From: Closterium sp. Naga37s-1
Taxonomy: Eukaryota; Streptophyta; Zygnematophyceae; Desmidiales; Closteriaceae
Direction: 5' to 3'
Assembly: GCA_947471745.1 (NCBI GenBank)
Contig: CANJKZ010000723.1
Span: forward strand, 6,799,001-6,863,000
Length of the DNA: 64,000 bases
Shown here in pieces: positions 52,490-63,084 of this stretch (the stretch's first letter is position 1; every line of letters starts with the position of its first letter). The position numbers and the translations under genes are program-made. The notes under the pieces are model-generated. The model was not told the origin of the DNA. It searched no databases and saw only the letters and a list, made by a program, of their open reading frames with translations.

Positions 52490-54018
52490 GAGGCAGCCAA
52501 CAAGCTCTGGGTACGAAGTGAGAGTGAGTGGCGAGTAGACAGAGGAGTGGCCTGAGGCGAGGAGTACGTGAAGTCGAAGCGCTGAAGGACTTGCTGCACC
52601 ATGCGTGACTGAGTCAGGGTAATGGTGCGCCGTGCTCTGTCCCGGGTGATCTGCAAGCCAAGGTAGCTGCTCAGTTCACCCAGGTCTGTGCACGTGTGTC
52701 TCTTTTGCAGCTCGGACTTCACGTGGGCGAGTCGAGCAGTGTCAGCAGTAGCAAAGACCAAGTCGTCGACGTACACGAGGATGTAGAACGGCGGCAGCGA
52801 GGTGTCGGTGCGTAGAAACAGCGACGGGTCAGCAGTAGAAGGAGCAAACCCAAGAGCCGCAAGCGTAGTCCTCAGTGTGTCGTGCCACTCGCGGGGAGCC
52901 TGGGGGAGACCGTAGACTGGCCGCCGGAGGCTCCACTGGGTACCATGAGGAAAAGACCCAGTGTAGCCAGGAGGGCGGCGCAGCCAGATCTCCTCGTGCA
53001 GGCTGCCCTGTAGGAAAGCAGTGCTGAAGTCAAGAGAGTGAAGCTCGTAGTCACGCTGAGCGGCTATGTGCAGCAGCACCCGAAGAGTGGTCATCTTCGA
53101 GGTGGGAGAGAAGGTCTGAAAGTAGTCAACTCCCTGCCGCTGACTGAAGCCTCGAGCCACGTAACGCGCCTTGAAGACAGGCGGAGAACCCGGCGGCCGC
53201 TTCACCCTGTAAATCCACATGCCACTGACGATGTTCGCCCCAGGCGGGGGAACCTCGTCAACGTAGGTGCCTGTGGACTTCCAGGAAGACATCTCTGCGT
53301 CCATGGCTGACTGCCACTGAGAAGAGTAGGGACCCTCTATCGCCTCTGCGTAAGAACGTGGAGTCGGGATGTCTGGTGCATCCGGGTCTCCCTCAGGGGC
53401 AAGCAGCATGGACACGAGATGAGGTAACGCAGCAGCAAAGCACTGGAACTCCTCCTGCCTGTCCTCAAGGACGTCCGTGCCAAGAGCACACTCACCCCCG
53501 ACGGACGGAGGACAGACAGACTCAGACTCAGCAACAAGACTAGCGGCGTAGTCTAGACGACAGTGAGCAGCGAAGTCGACAAGCTCAGCAACTAAGGCAG
53601 ACGCAGCCGTGGACTCTAAGGAAGGGTCAGTGACAGCAGTAGCCAGAAGACGCATGACAGTAGGACTGGGAGCACGAAGGGAGTCAGACTCCGGGTCAGC
53701 AAGAGCAGGAAGAGAGGACTCTGGAGGAGACGGCAAAGGGACGCGCAGCGGAGCAGTGGAAGGACGCAGTGCCATCTGGTGCGTGCCCGGGACCGCAGGA
53801 GGACGCTGGCGTGGAACACGACGACTAGTGCGACCAGCACAAACAGGCAACGCAGGACGAGACTCAGGCTCACGACGCTCAGCAAGCCCTCTAGTAGGAC
53901 CAGTGTAGGGAGGAGGAGCAGGCAGTGGGGAGGCGAGCTGTAACTGTGACCCGGACTGGACAGGCGGTGGACACTCTAGTGAAGGAGCAGGGCCAGTAGA
54001 AGGCGGGAGACCAAGAAC
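52480..54018 (-). pseudogene. Copia RT, element H
   Basis: This continues in frame after TAG 54019-54021. It holds the Pro/Arg-rich segment, VGGECALGTDVLEDRQEEF, the FKARYVARGFSQRQGVDYF segment, STAFLQGSLHEEIW, VYGLPQAPREWHD and catalytic YILVYVDDLVFATAD. RT is complete by motif. It ends out of frame at 52480. Confidence 0.88.
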
Positions 54019-56919
54019 CTACTCAAGGAGCGGAACGAAGTACGGTCGCGGCCGCGCAGCGCCTCCAGAACCAGCAGGGACAGCACCAGCACCCCCAGCG
54101 TCAGCACCAACGCCAGCAGCACCACCAGCTCCAGCAGCACCTCCAGTAGCTCCAGCAGCGCCAACTCCAGCACCCCCAGAAGCACCAGCTCCAGCAACAC
54201 CTCCAGCGTCAACACCTCCAGCAGCTTCAGCTCCAGCAGGACCACCGGAAGACGCAGCAGCACCAGCTCCAGTAGCACCTCCAGCAGCACCTACGCCAGC
54301 AGTACCTCCAGCTCCAGCAGCAGCAGCACCACCAGGCCCAGCAGCTCCAGTACCGCCGGTACGAGCACCTCCGGGACCCGTGGCCCCAGAACCTCCAGCA
54401 GCCTCAGAACCTCCAGCACCGGGAGCACCACCAGCTCCAGCAGCACGGCTCCAGCGGCGAGCAAACCACTCACGCAGCTCCTGGGGAGAGGGTAGCTCCC
54501 GCCGGGATGAAGCACCCGAAGGACCTCCAGGTCCAGCACCACCAGGCTCCACTCGAGCAGGCCCAGCACCCCCAGGCTCTGCACCCCCAGACGCAGCAAC
54601 CCCAGGCTCAGCACCGCCAGACTCAGCACCCCCAGGCTCAGCACCCCCAGACCCAGCACCCCCAGGCTCCGCACGCTCAGGCTCAGCACCCCCGGACCCG
54701 GCACCCGCAGGCTCAGCACCCCTAGCAGCACCAGAGTCAACAGCTACCTCGACAGGCTCGACGGCATCTACTTGGGACACACCTGAGGGGGCAGGACCCT
54801 GAGGGGGGAGGGGGTCTACCGGGGGGGGACCTGGCGCGAGGAAGAGCGGCGGGGGAGGGAGGGGGGCAGCGCGGTAGGGGAAGAGACGGTAGTACGGAAC
54901 CGACTCGTCAAACGTGACGTCCTGGGAGGACAGAATACGGCGCGAGGTGGGGTGGTAAAACTGCCAACCAGGCGCGTCGGGGGGGAAGCCAAGGAAGACG
55001 CAGGGAACAGCACGAGAGGACAGCTTGTCCGCAGACAAGTCTCGAACGAAAGCCCGAGATCCCCAGACACGAAACGCAGACGCATCGCCAACCTTCCCCG
55101 TCCACCGCAGGGTGGGGGAGGTCTCCGGCACGGAGACCCGGGGCTGAAGGTTGATCTGCTGCGCCGCGTACTGAACCGCGAACGGCCACAGAAAATGGGG
55201 AGCAGCCGCATGGATCATGGACGTACGGGCGGCGTCCATGACCATGCCAATGCGGCGCTCAGCAATCCCATTTTGCTGTGGAGAGGCCGGAAGCGTGAAC
55301 GTCTGGCGGATGCCCCTCGCACGGCAGAAGGCTCGCAGAAGGTAGGAGGAAAACTCTCCACCTCTGTCGGAGTGCAGACGCAGAACAGGAAAGTCCGAGC
55401 CGAAACTGTCTCTGAGCTGGAGACGAGCAGCGCGGATCCAGTCGATCAACACCCCAGTGACCTCACCCTTGGTGCGCAAGGGGAAGACTGTGGTGTAACG
55501 CGAGTAGTCGTCAACCACCAAGAGGAAGGAACGCTCGTGACTCTGTCCACGGACGCGGGCTGGGCCCCACACGTCCATGTGAAGAGTCTGCAGCGGAGCC
55601 TCTGTCGGCGGAAATTCGGAGGAGTGAGGAGCGGCGCGCTGCCGCCCCTCGACGCAGGGAACGCAGGTAGGGGCACAACCCGGAGGAAGGGGAGGGAGGG
55701 ACCGGGGGAGACCAGAGACAAGGTAACGGGAGGCCATGCCTCGGAGACGAGGCAGGGAGGGGTGACCAAGGCGGTGGTGCCAGAGGAGAGTCTGGTGAGA
55801 CAGGAGGCGACACGAGCAGGGGGCAGACTCAGGACCAGACCTGGACGCTGTAGCAAACACCTGCCCCGACGCAGCTCCCTGACCAGACGCAGTAACCGGA
55901 GGAGACTCGGTAGTCAGTGTGTACAGGCTCGACCCCGGCTGACGGGTAAACGTGGCCAAGTGTCGGCCAGTCCGAGCACACGTGCAGTGGGTCACCCGCT
56001 GACTCGCAGGAGTGAACTGGTCAACCCCCCCATCCTGCAGGTCAGCACCACTCACCAAGTTCGTAGAGAACGAGGGGAGGTAGAGACCTGACAGGGAGCC
56101 AGACGGGGCCACTGGACACGTTAGCACAGTGGAGTAGTGGGCAAGGACAGGACCCCCAGAGGGGTCTGCCAGGGAGACCGCAACCGGTCGACTGAGCGGC
56201 GTGAGGGTGGTGCGGTCTCGAAAGAAGGAGCGGGAAGCACCCGAGTCAAGGGTGAAGGTGTGCAAGACCGCAGCGGGCGCAGCACCAGAGAGAGCAGACT
56301 CACCAGCACCTGGAGCAGTAGACGCACGAGCACCTAGGGCAGCAGCCTCACCGGCACCTGGAGTAGGGGACGCAACAGCACCTAGAGCAGCAGCCTCACC
56401 AGCACCTAGAGCAGCACACTGGATACCGGGGTCAGGCGGCACACACAAGTGACAGGCACCCTCAGCACTAGTAGACAATGCATACATGGCACTGAGGATG
56501 GCATCATAGTCAAGGGCAAAGATATCTACCCTCTGCCTAAGCAGCTCCACCCAGTCGGGGAGCTCAGCGTCGTCGCCAAACTATGTACGCCAAGCGTCGC
56601 TCAGACGGGCGAAGCAGCGGGACTCTGTGTGACCAGGTGTCCCGCAAGGCTGACCAGTCCGGACACCCGTGCGAATGACGTACGGGCAGCGAGCAGTACT
56701 CAGTGACCCTCTACTCTGAGCGTACCACTCGCGAAGCTGCAGGGGGGAAGGGGTCTCTCGCGGACGATGCTGCAGCTGCACCTGGCCACTACAAGAAGCC
56801 CCCGAACTACTCACGCCAGGACGACTCCCACTACGGCCACCCCGACAACCCCAACGAGCGTACCACTCACGAAGCTGCTGGGGCGTGAGGGACTCACGCG
56901 GACGGCGCTGGAGCTGCAT
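54019..56919 (-). pseudogene. Copia gag end-protease-integrase-linker, element H
   Basis: The frame begins in a Gln/Arg-rich segment with QQLREWYARWG twice and the Cys/His segment CPYVIRTGVRTGQPC, then GHTESRCF. TAG at 56581-56583 interrupts. Downstream are the protease TLDSGASRSFFRD, the integrase zinc part (LGHPS, CVPCVEGRQ) and core MDVWGPA, HSDRGGEF, NGIAERRIG (all three acids). The tail is VFLGFPPDAPGWQFY, then a linker of Gly-Gly-Ala-Glu-Pro repeats and Gly/Ala-rich repeats. TAG at 54019-54021 replaces CAG of J. The first 350 or so residues of J's gag have no counterpart. Confidence 0.88.
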
Positions 56920-56929
56920 CTGGCCACGC

Positions 56930-58090
56930 CAGGAGCAGCAGTAGCAGTAGAAAGAGCAGTAGCAGCAGGAGCAGCAGTAACAGCAGTACGGGCAGGACAG
57001 TGCTCACCAGTGGCAAGAAGCCGGCGTACGACGGCGGCAACGGCGAGGCCGGCACCACTGGAGGGCGAGGGCTCCGCGGCAGCTGCAGGGGCGGCTGCTC
57101 CAGGGGCCAGGGGCGGCTGCTGCAGGGGCGGCTGCTCCAGGGGCCAGGGGCGGCTGCAGAGGTCTAGGGGCGGCTGCTGCAGGGGCGGCTGCTCCAGGGG
57201 CCAGGGGCGGCTGCTGCAGGGGCGGCTGCTCCAGGGGCCAGGGGCGGCTGCTGCAGGGGCGGCTGTTCCAGGGGCCACGGGCGGCTGCTGCAAGGGCGGC
57301 TGCTCCAGGGGCCAGGGGCGGCTGCTGTAGGGGCGGCTGCTCCAGGGGCCAGGGGCGGCTGCAGAGGTCCAGGGGCGGCTGCTGCAGGGGCGGCTGCTAC
57401 AGGGGCGGCTGCTCCAGGGGCCAGGGTCGGCTGCTGCAGGGGCGGCTGCTCCAGGGGCCAGGGGCGGCTGCTGCAGGGGCGGCTGCTCCAGGGGCCAGGG
57501 GGCGCCGCGGCGGGCAGGGGCGACGCCGCGCGGGTCCCGCAGGGGCGTCGCGACGAGCGGGGGCGACGCCCGGGTCCCGCTGGGGCGTCGCGACGCGCAG
57601 GAGTCGCGCCTCGCGGGTCCCGCAGGGGCGTCGCGACGAGGCGGGGGCGACGTGCGGGTCCCGCTGAGGCGTCGCGACGAGGGAGGGGGGACACCCGGGT
57701 GGCGACGGGGCGGGGCCGCGACTGGTGACGGGGCGGGGCCGCTACGGGCAACGGGGCGGGGCCGCGAAGGGGCCGCGACGGGGCCGCTAAGGGGCCGCGA
57801 AGGGCGCCGCTAAGGGGCAGCGAAGGGGCTGCGAAGGGGGCCGCTAAGGGGCCGCGAAGGGGGCCGCTAAGGGGCCGTGAAGGGGCCGTGAAGGGGCCGC
57901 GAAGGGCGCCGCTAAGGGGCAGCGAAGGGGCCGCGAAGGGGTCCGCTAAGGGGCCGCGAAGGAGGCCGGTAAGGGGCAGCGAAGGGGCCGCTAAGGGGCC
58001 GTGAAGGGGCCGTGAAGGGGCCGCGAAGGGGGCCGCTAAGGGGGCCGCTAAGGGGCCGTTAAGGGGCAGGCCACTAAGGGGCCGCGAAAT
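56930..58090 (-). repeat. Tandem-repeat leader of element H
   Basis: Two arrays. About 57065-57500 repeats a 37-bp unit (GGGGCGGCTGCTGCA, GGGGCGGCTGCTCCA, GGGGCCA). About 57750-58080 repeats GGGGCCGCTAAGGGGCCGCG with variants. Between them are GC-rich CGTCGCGAC units. A 357-codon minus-strand frame (57164-58237) is only Pro/Ala/Leu repeats. The array sits where gag's start should be. Confidence 0.82.
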
Positions 58091-58178
58091 TTTCGGGCAG
58101 GACGCGAAGCGTGTGTAGGGCAGGCTAAAAAAAAACTTTCGAAGGTGGGCCCTTGGAAGAAACGGTCTCACTAGGGAA

Positions 58179-58192
58179 CCCGCTCTATACCA
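58179..58192 (-). other. Primer binding site (element H)
   Basis: The minus strand reads TGGTATAGAGCGGG directly after the LTR, initiator-Met-like with a base missing. Confidence 0.65.
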
Positions 58193-58316
58193 TGTGAAGA
58201 ATGAGGAATGATTGACTAAGGAATGTGAAGGGTACAAGTATGAAACCCTAGGAAACCATACCCCTTAGTGTCTACCCCACTACAGCCTAGATAGACTATA
58301 GCATATAAGTTTGACA
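58193..58316 (-). repeat. 5' LTR of element H
   Basis: This 124-bp partner of 51513-51636 has one difference (GGAAACC against GGACACC). Confidence 0.93.
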
Positions 58317-58321
58317 CTGTC

Positions 58322-59256
58322 GACCAGGGAGCTCGACAGCTGCAACTGACTGGTCTGGGCGACGGGTGGGCCGTCGACCAGGAGGGGCAGTTCGATCGGG
58401 AGGCCTCCGTCGACCTGCAGCTCGACTGGGAGGTGTCCGTCGACCTGCAGCTCGACCAGGGGATCTCCGTCGACCTGCAGCTCGACCGGGAGCAGTCTGT
58501 CAACCTGCAGTTCGACAGGGAGGTCGACGGAGCAGTCCGTCGACTTGACAAGTGAGCAGCGGTCGATGAGGGAAGCTTGGCGACAACCGCTGACAGTTCT
58601 GGTCGACGGAAGGGGCCCGTCGACCAGGGGGTAGCTCGACGGGAGCGGTGGTCGACCAGAGGCAGTGGTGGTCGACCGGAAGCACCTGGTGGTCGACCAG
58701 GTCGACCGGGTAACCTGCTCGACGAGTTCTGCGGAGGCACGCGAACGTCGTCGAGGTTGCGATGGCGAAGACGACGGCGGGCTGGTATCCCGAAGTTGAT
58801 GTGGCTCGTCAGGCGCAGACAACAGCCGACGGATGCCCAACGAGGCAAGTCAGGCCAATCATCTGCGCGCACCTGCGAGCGTGCACTGCTGTGTTCTACG
58901 GGGCAACGCTGGACAGTCGCTCTGCTGCAGCGTTGGCACGCCGTCGACCTGCTCTGTTGGCAGGTCGCCCATCTGCAGTGCTGGCGCGGCTCCTCTACGC
59001 AACGCTGGCAGGCGGTCGACCGAGCGGTGCTGGCGGTAGACCAGGCTAGCTGCAGGGTTGCTAGGTGCCTGATGTAGTCATTCTATCATTGCTTGTTCAA
59101 TCATTCTGTAATTTCGACTTTGCCTAGTGGAAACTCTTGCCGATTTCTCCCGTGAATGTGCAAGCACTAAGGAACTAAGCAAAGCTATGATCACCTCTAG
59201 TAGTTCGAGCCAACCCCGCAGTCTAGCTCACTACCGTTGTAGAGTATTTCTCCGCA
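58322..59256 (+). repeat. 5' LTR of element I, inner part
   Basis: The LTR continues after H. It holds a 30-bp tandem repeat (CCGTCGACCTGCAGCTCGAC core, about four copies, 58408-58530). In place of the GGACGCC units of C and D it is rich in GTCGAC. It ends ATTTCTCCGCA. Confidence 0.85.
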
Positions 59257-59273
59257 TGGTGCGGTGAGCGTGG
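59257..59273 (+). other. Primer binding site (element I)
   Basis: TGGTGCGGTGAGCGTGG, identical to C and D. Confidence 0.75.
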
Positions 59274-59356
59274 ATGGCCCCGCAGATTACCTTCAGATTG
59301 GAGCCGACCTTTGCACCCACTAAGTCGTTCGTAGGCCGGCAGCAGCGATAGTCACC

Positions 59357-61257
59357 ATGGTCGACCCTGTAGTTGATGCGGGCATAGCGGACACCTTGGA
59401 GGCAAGTTTGCCTGACGCGAGGAGACACCACGCGGATGGCGAGTACGGGACGATCCCCTTGGTGATCGCCGAGTTGGGCATCCGGTCGCAGTGGGCGACG
59501 GAACACCCTTCCCGTCCTGCATCTCCTCGACTGGTGCGCAACGAAGGTGGCATCGACGACGAGGTCGACGGTGGTGCACGAGTCAGCGGCAGCGAAGGCA
59601 CAAGGCAGAGAGGGGTGATCAAGGTCGACGGAGTTGTCGACGGAATCCACGCGCGAGTGCAGCGGTCGACGGCGGCTGCAGGCAGCTCGCGTGCGAACGT
59701 CGATGTTCGACGTCGTTCTCCTCTACGAAGTGGTGGAGGGCTCTCGGCGACGACGCATGTGACGGCAGGCGGGATTGCACCAGCGTATGGCTACTTCAAG
59801 TTCTCGCCGGACAGGATCACCGTCGCACCGCTGCAAAATCGACGGGACCTCATCACCTGGAGGGAGTCGATCGAACCTCAGCTGGAGGTCGCCGGACTGA
59901 AGGGATTCACCGACTGCACCGTGCCAATTCCACCCGAGGAGGATGTCGAGCTGCGCGGGGAGTTTCGTTCTGCTCTCCTGCTCACCTTCATGGTCATCTC
60001 GAGGTGATGCTCGCCGGTGGTGCAGCTAGCGCTCAGGAGCTGTCGAGAGCGACTGGATGCTGGTCACCAGGCATGGCACTTCATCATGTCAACGTACCAG
60101 GCCAGGGACGACCTGTACATCAGACAGCTGGAGGAGAAGATGACTCACATTCTTATGGGCGAGCAAGAGTCGGCGACGGACTACTGCAACCGAGCTCGAC
60201 GGATCCTAGCTGAGATGAGGATGGCGGGCGCTGAATACTCGACGGCGTCCTACATCACCCACGTCCTCAAGGGCCTGCCGCGCAGCTACAACCTCATGAA
60301 GCGGTTTACAATGGTGCCCGGCACATGTGAGTCCCTCGACGAGGACTCCCTTACCAGCTACATCCTCTAGGATGAGGCGATGCAAGCGGCAGAGCAGCCC
60401 ATGGAGTTCCTTCCGCAGGTGAGTTACGCTGCACCGACGAAGCCGAATCGTTAGCAGGAGCAGTGCGGGAAGCCAAGCGGAGGTGGTAGCGGAGGTGGGC
60501 GGTCGACGAAGGACGTCGATGAGAAGCGGTCGACGCGGGACAAGGGTCAACGAGGTGGTGGTCGACGGCGGGAGTGCTGGATCTGTGGCGACCCCGACCA
60601 TCTCTCCTTCGAGTGCCCCGATCACGATGACAGCGATGAGGACGACAGCAAGGGAGGTCGCGGTCGATCAGCCAGTCGTCGCCCCCGTCGAGATGCGAAG
60701 CCGCGCAAGGAGAAGCAGACGTCGAAGAAGGCGTCGTCGATGAAGGACGTCGACAGCTCCAGCGGCAAAGGCCGAGGCGACGGCGAGGCGTCGTGCTCGA
60801 TGGTCGGCGTGGTGGAGCCGACGGTCTCGCTGGCGTTGGAGGCTGGCGAGGACTTCCAGGCGGTGGCAGCAGCTGTGCAGGCCAACCCGATGGCAGTGCT
60901 GCTCGACAACGGGTGCTCCCACCACTTGATGGGGACGAAGGCGGTCTTCGTCGACATGGCACTGAGCGCGATGTGAAGCATATGCGCGGATTCAACGGGG
61001 CGCTGCAGCCTGTCGAGGGTCGCGGAACCGTTGCTCTGCAAGGGGAGGACGGGAAGCAGGTCCTCATCCCCGACGTGCTCTACGTTCCGGGTGTAGAGGC
61101 GAACCTGCTGTCAGCTGGCCAGCTAAAGAAGAATGGCGTGCAGTTGCAGGGCGACGGCGATGAGATGCTGCTCGTCGCTGCGAGCGGGGAGGTGCTCGGT
61201 CGAGCACGCTACACCGGGCGAGTCCTCTGCACCAACCTTCGACCCTGCTCGGCGTAG
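59357..61257 (+). pseudogene. Copia gag-protease, element I
   Basis: The ATG at 59357 starts a gag like C's: SATTHVTAGGIAPAYGYF, then AWHFIMSTYQARDDLYI and ATDYCNRARRILAEMRM. Stops: TGA 60005-60007 (TGC in C), TAG 60368-60370 and TAG near 60452. The zinc knuckle CWICGDPDHLSFEC is intact. The protease site reads LLDNGCSHHLMG where C has LLDSGCSHHLMG, so D-S-G is lost. A frameshift near 60970 moves the rest into another frame (VKHMRGFNGALQ), which ends at TAG 61255-61257. Confidence 0.87.
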
Positions 61258-62778
61258 TCGCCGTCGACCGAGGTGGTGGCTCTGCGGACGATCGTCTCGG
61301 CGACGAAGACGTCCCCCGATAGGATGCACGTGCGGCTCACACACGTCAGCGTCGACACGATCAAGAGCTCGGCGAAGCATGATGTTGCTACTGGGCTTGA
61401 CATCACGTCGTCGACCGGAGCAGACCCGCCGTCTGTATCATGCATCGGAGGAAAGCTGGCACGGCACACCTTCCCCGGCAAGGGCTCGGACGCCGCGGAG
61501 GCGCTGGCTGTCGTGCACATTGACTTGTGCGGGCCATTTTGGGTGGCTACCAAGGATGGCAGCCTGTACTTCCTGCTGCTGAAAGATCGCCATACTCGGT
61601 TTGTATGGGCAATGCCGGTCGCTAGGAAGAGCAACGTGCTGCGGGAGTTTGAGAAGTGGCTGGTGCTGGTGGAACGGAAGTCGAAGAAGTCGGTGCTGTC
61701 GCTTCGCTCCTATCGAGGAGGGGAGTTCCTTGGGAAGGCGTTCACTGACTTCGTCGACGGGAAGGGCATCGACCACGACCTGACGTGCCCCTACACTCCG
61801 CAGCAGAATGGCATGGTTGAGCAGGAGATGCGCACGGTTGTCGAGTTCGTGCGGACGATGCTGCTGCACATGGGCGTGCAGCACCACTGGTGGCACCTTG
61901 CTATACGACAAGCTGTCTGGGTGCGCAACTGCTTGGAGCGGTCGACGACGCCGCCGGGGACGACTCCGTACCAGCTGCTGACCAGAACGAAGCCCGACCT
62001 TACGCTGGCGCGGGTGTGGGGCTGCATGGTGCAGTTCTTGGTTCCCGAGCAGCAGCGCGGTGGGAAGCTGGCACCAAAAGCTCGCTGGGAGCTTCACCTG
62101 GGTGTGTCGCCGGAGAGCAAGGGCTGAGAGGTGCTCGATCTGACCGAAAACAAGGTGGTAACGTCTGTCGAGGTGATCTTCTACGAGACGATGTCGCTGG
62201 AGGTGTGGAAGGCGAAGTATGGGCCGGCGTTGGGGCGGACGCAGGCGCACCCGCCGACGGACACCTCGACGGCGACCATTCCCTTGCTCGCCAAAGTCAA
62301 CGAGCCTGCTGATGAGGATGTTGTGGAGGTTCTTCCCCCTTCCCCTGTTATTGCTCCTCCGTTCCCTGTCGCAGATCGGCCTGTGTCGGCACCGGTGTCG
62401 ACCACCGACGATGAGGGGAGCCTTGAGGCGTCGCCTGTGGCGCAGGCCCATGGCAACGCCGGCGGTCGACAAGGCGCTAGGCTCATCGACCAGGATGGGA
62501 AGCCGTCGACGATAAGGGAGCAGCAGACAGGGGAGCCGGTCGAACATGAGGCAACAGCAGCGGTGCAGTCGACAGGGGCGCAGCAGCTGGGGCGGTCGAC
62601 AGGGGAACTGTCGAAGTCAGCAGCAGGCGAGCAGCTGGTCGAAGGGCCGAAGCAGCTGGTCGACGACGAGGACGTCGATGAGGAAGGGGAGCAGTCGGCG
62701 GGTGAGGAGTCCACCGACAGCGACGTGGTGGAAGTGCTGATCACGAAGCCTGAGCTGCGACGCACAGGTCGAGCTTGA
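61258..62778 (+). pseudogene. Copia integrase, element I
   Basis: The zinc-binding part (HVRLTHVSVDTI, then CVSCIGGK-like VSCIGGKLARH) is followed by the core: HIDLCGPFW, RSYRGGEF (second Asp changed to Tyr) and NGMVEQEMR. TGA at 62125-62127 replaces a Trp codon (TGG in C); the frame then continues through VTSVEVIFYETMSLEVW and an acidic linker to TGA 62776-62778. Confidence 0.87.
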
Positions 62779-63084
62779 CGGCCGCCAGAATGGTTGAGCT
62801 TCCACGCCGGCCTACTGCCAGCTGCCTTCACCACGGTGTACGACGAGGTCGGCGACGACCTGTTGTACGACGATGCCGCGGAAGATGAAGACCTGCCGGA
62901 GCTCGACCCTGACGTGCATGCTGACCCCGAACACCGCTGGGACAGCGCCACGATGACGGTGAAGGAGGCGTTGTCGAGCTGGAAGGGCGAGGCGGTGAAG
63001 GAGGCGTTGTCGAGCTGGAAGGGCGAGGCGGTGAAGGCCGCCATGGAAGAAGAGATCCGTAGCCTCATCGGTATGGGAACTTAG
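62779..63084 (+). pseudogene. Copia RT N-terminus, element I
   Basis: The same frame continues: LPAAFTTVYDEVGDDLLYD, then HRWDSATMTVKEAL. A perfect 36-bp tandem duplication (62959-62994 and 62995-63030) repeats VKEALSSWKGEA. It ends at TAG 63082-63084, where C has TGG. Confidence 0.82.

Larger units (their letters stand above)
51513..58316 (-). mobile_element. Copia element H, complete ends, gag N-terminus missing
   Basis: This is a 6.8-kb minus-strand copia element, same clade as J, with 124-bp LTRs that differ at one position and a perfect CTGTC duplication (51508-51512 and 58317-58321). Protease to RNase H are well preserved. The capsid part of gag is absent and replaced by long tandem repeats. 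It is the most recent insertion by LTR identity, yet unable to make its own gag as read here. Confidence 0.94.

Noticed and set aside
57065..57500. Regular repeats suggesting a CRISPR-like array
   Set aside because: Units are directly tandem with no unique spacers, and the context is a eukaryotic retrotransposon.
57164..58237. 357-codon frame that might be H's gag
   Set aside because: Only Pro/Ala/Leu repeats encoded by tandem arrays. It starts inside the LTR and shares nothing with J's gag.
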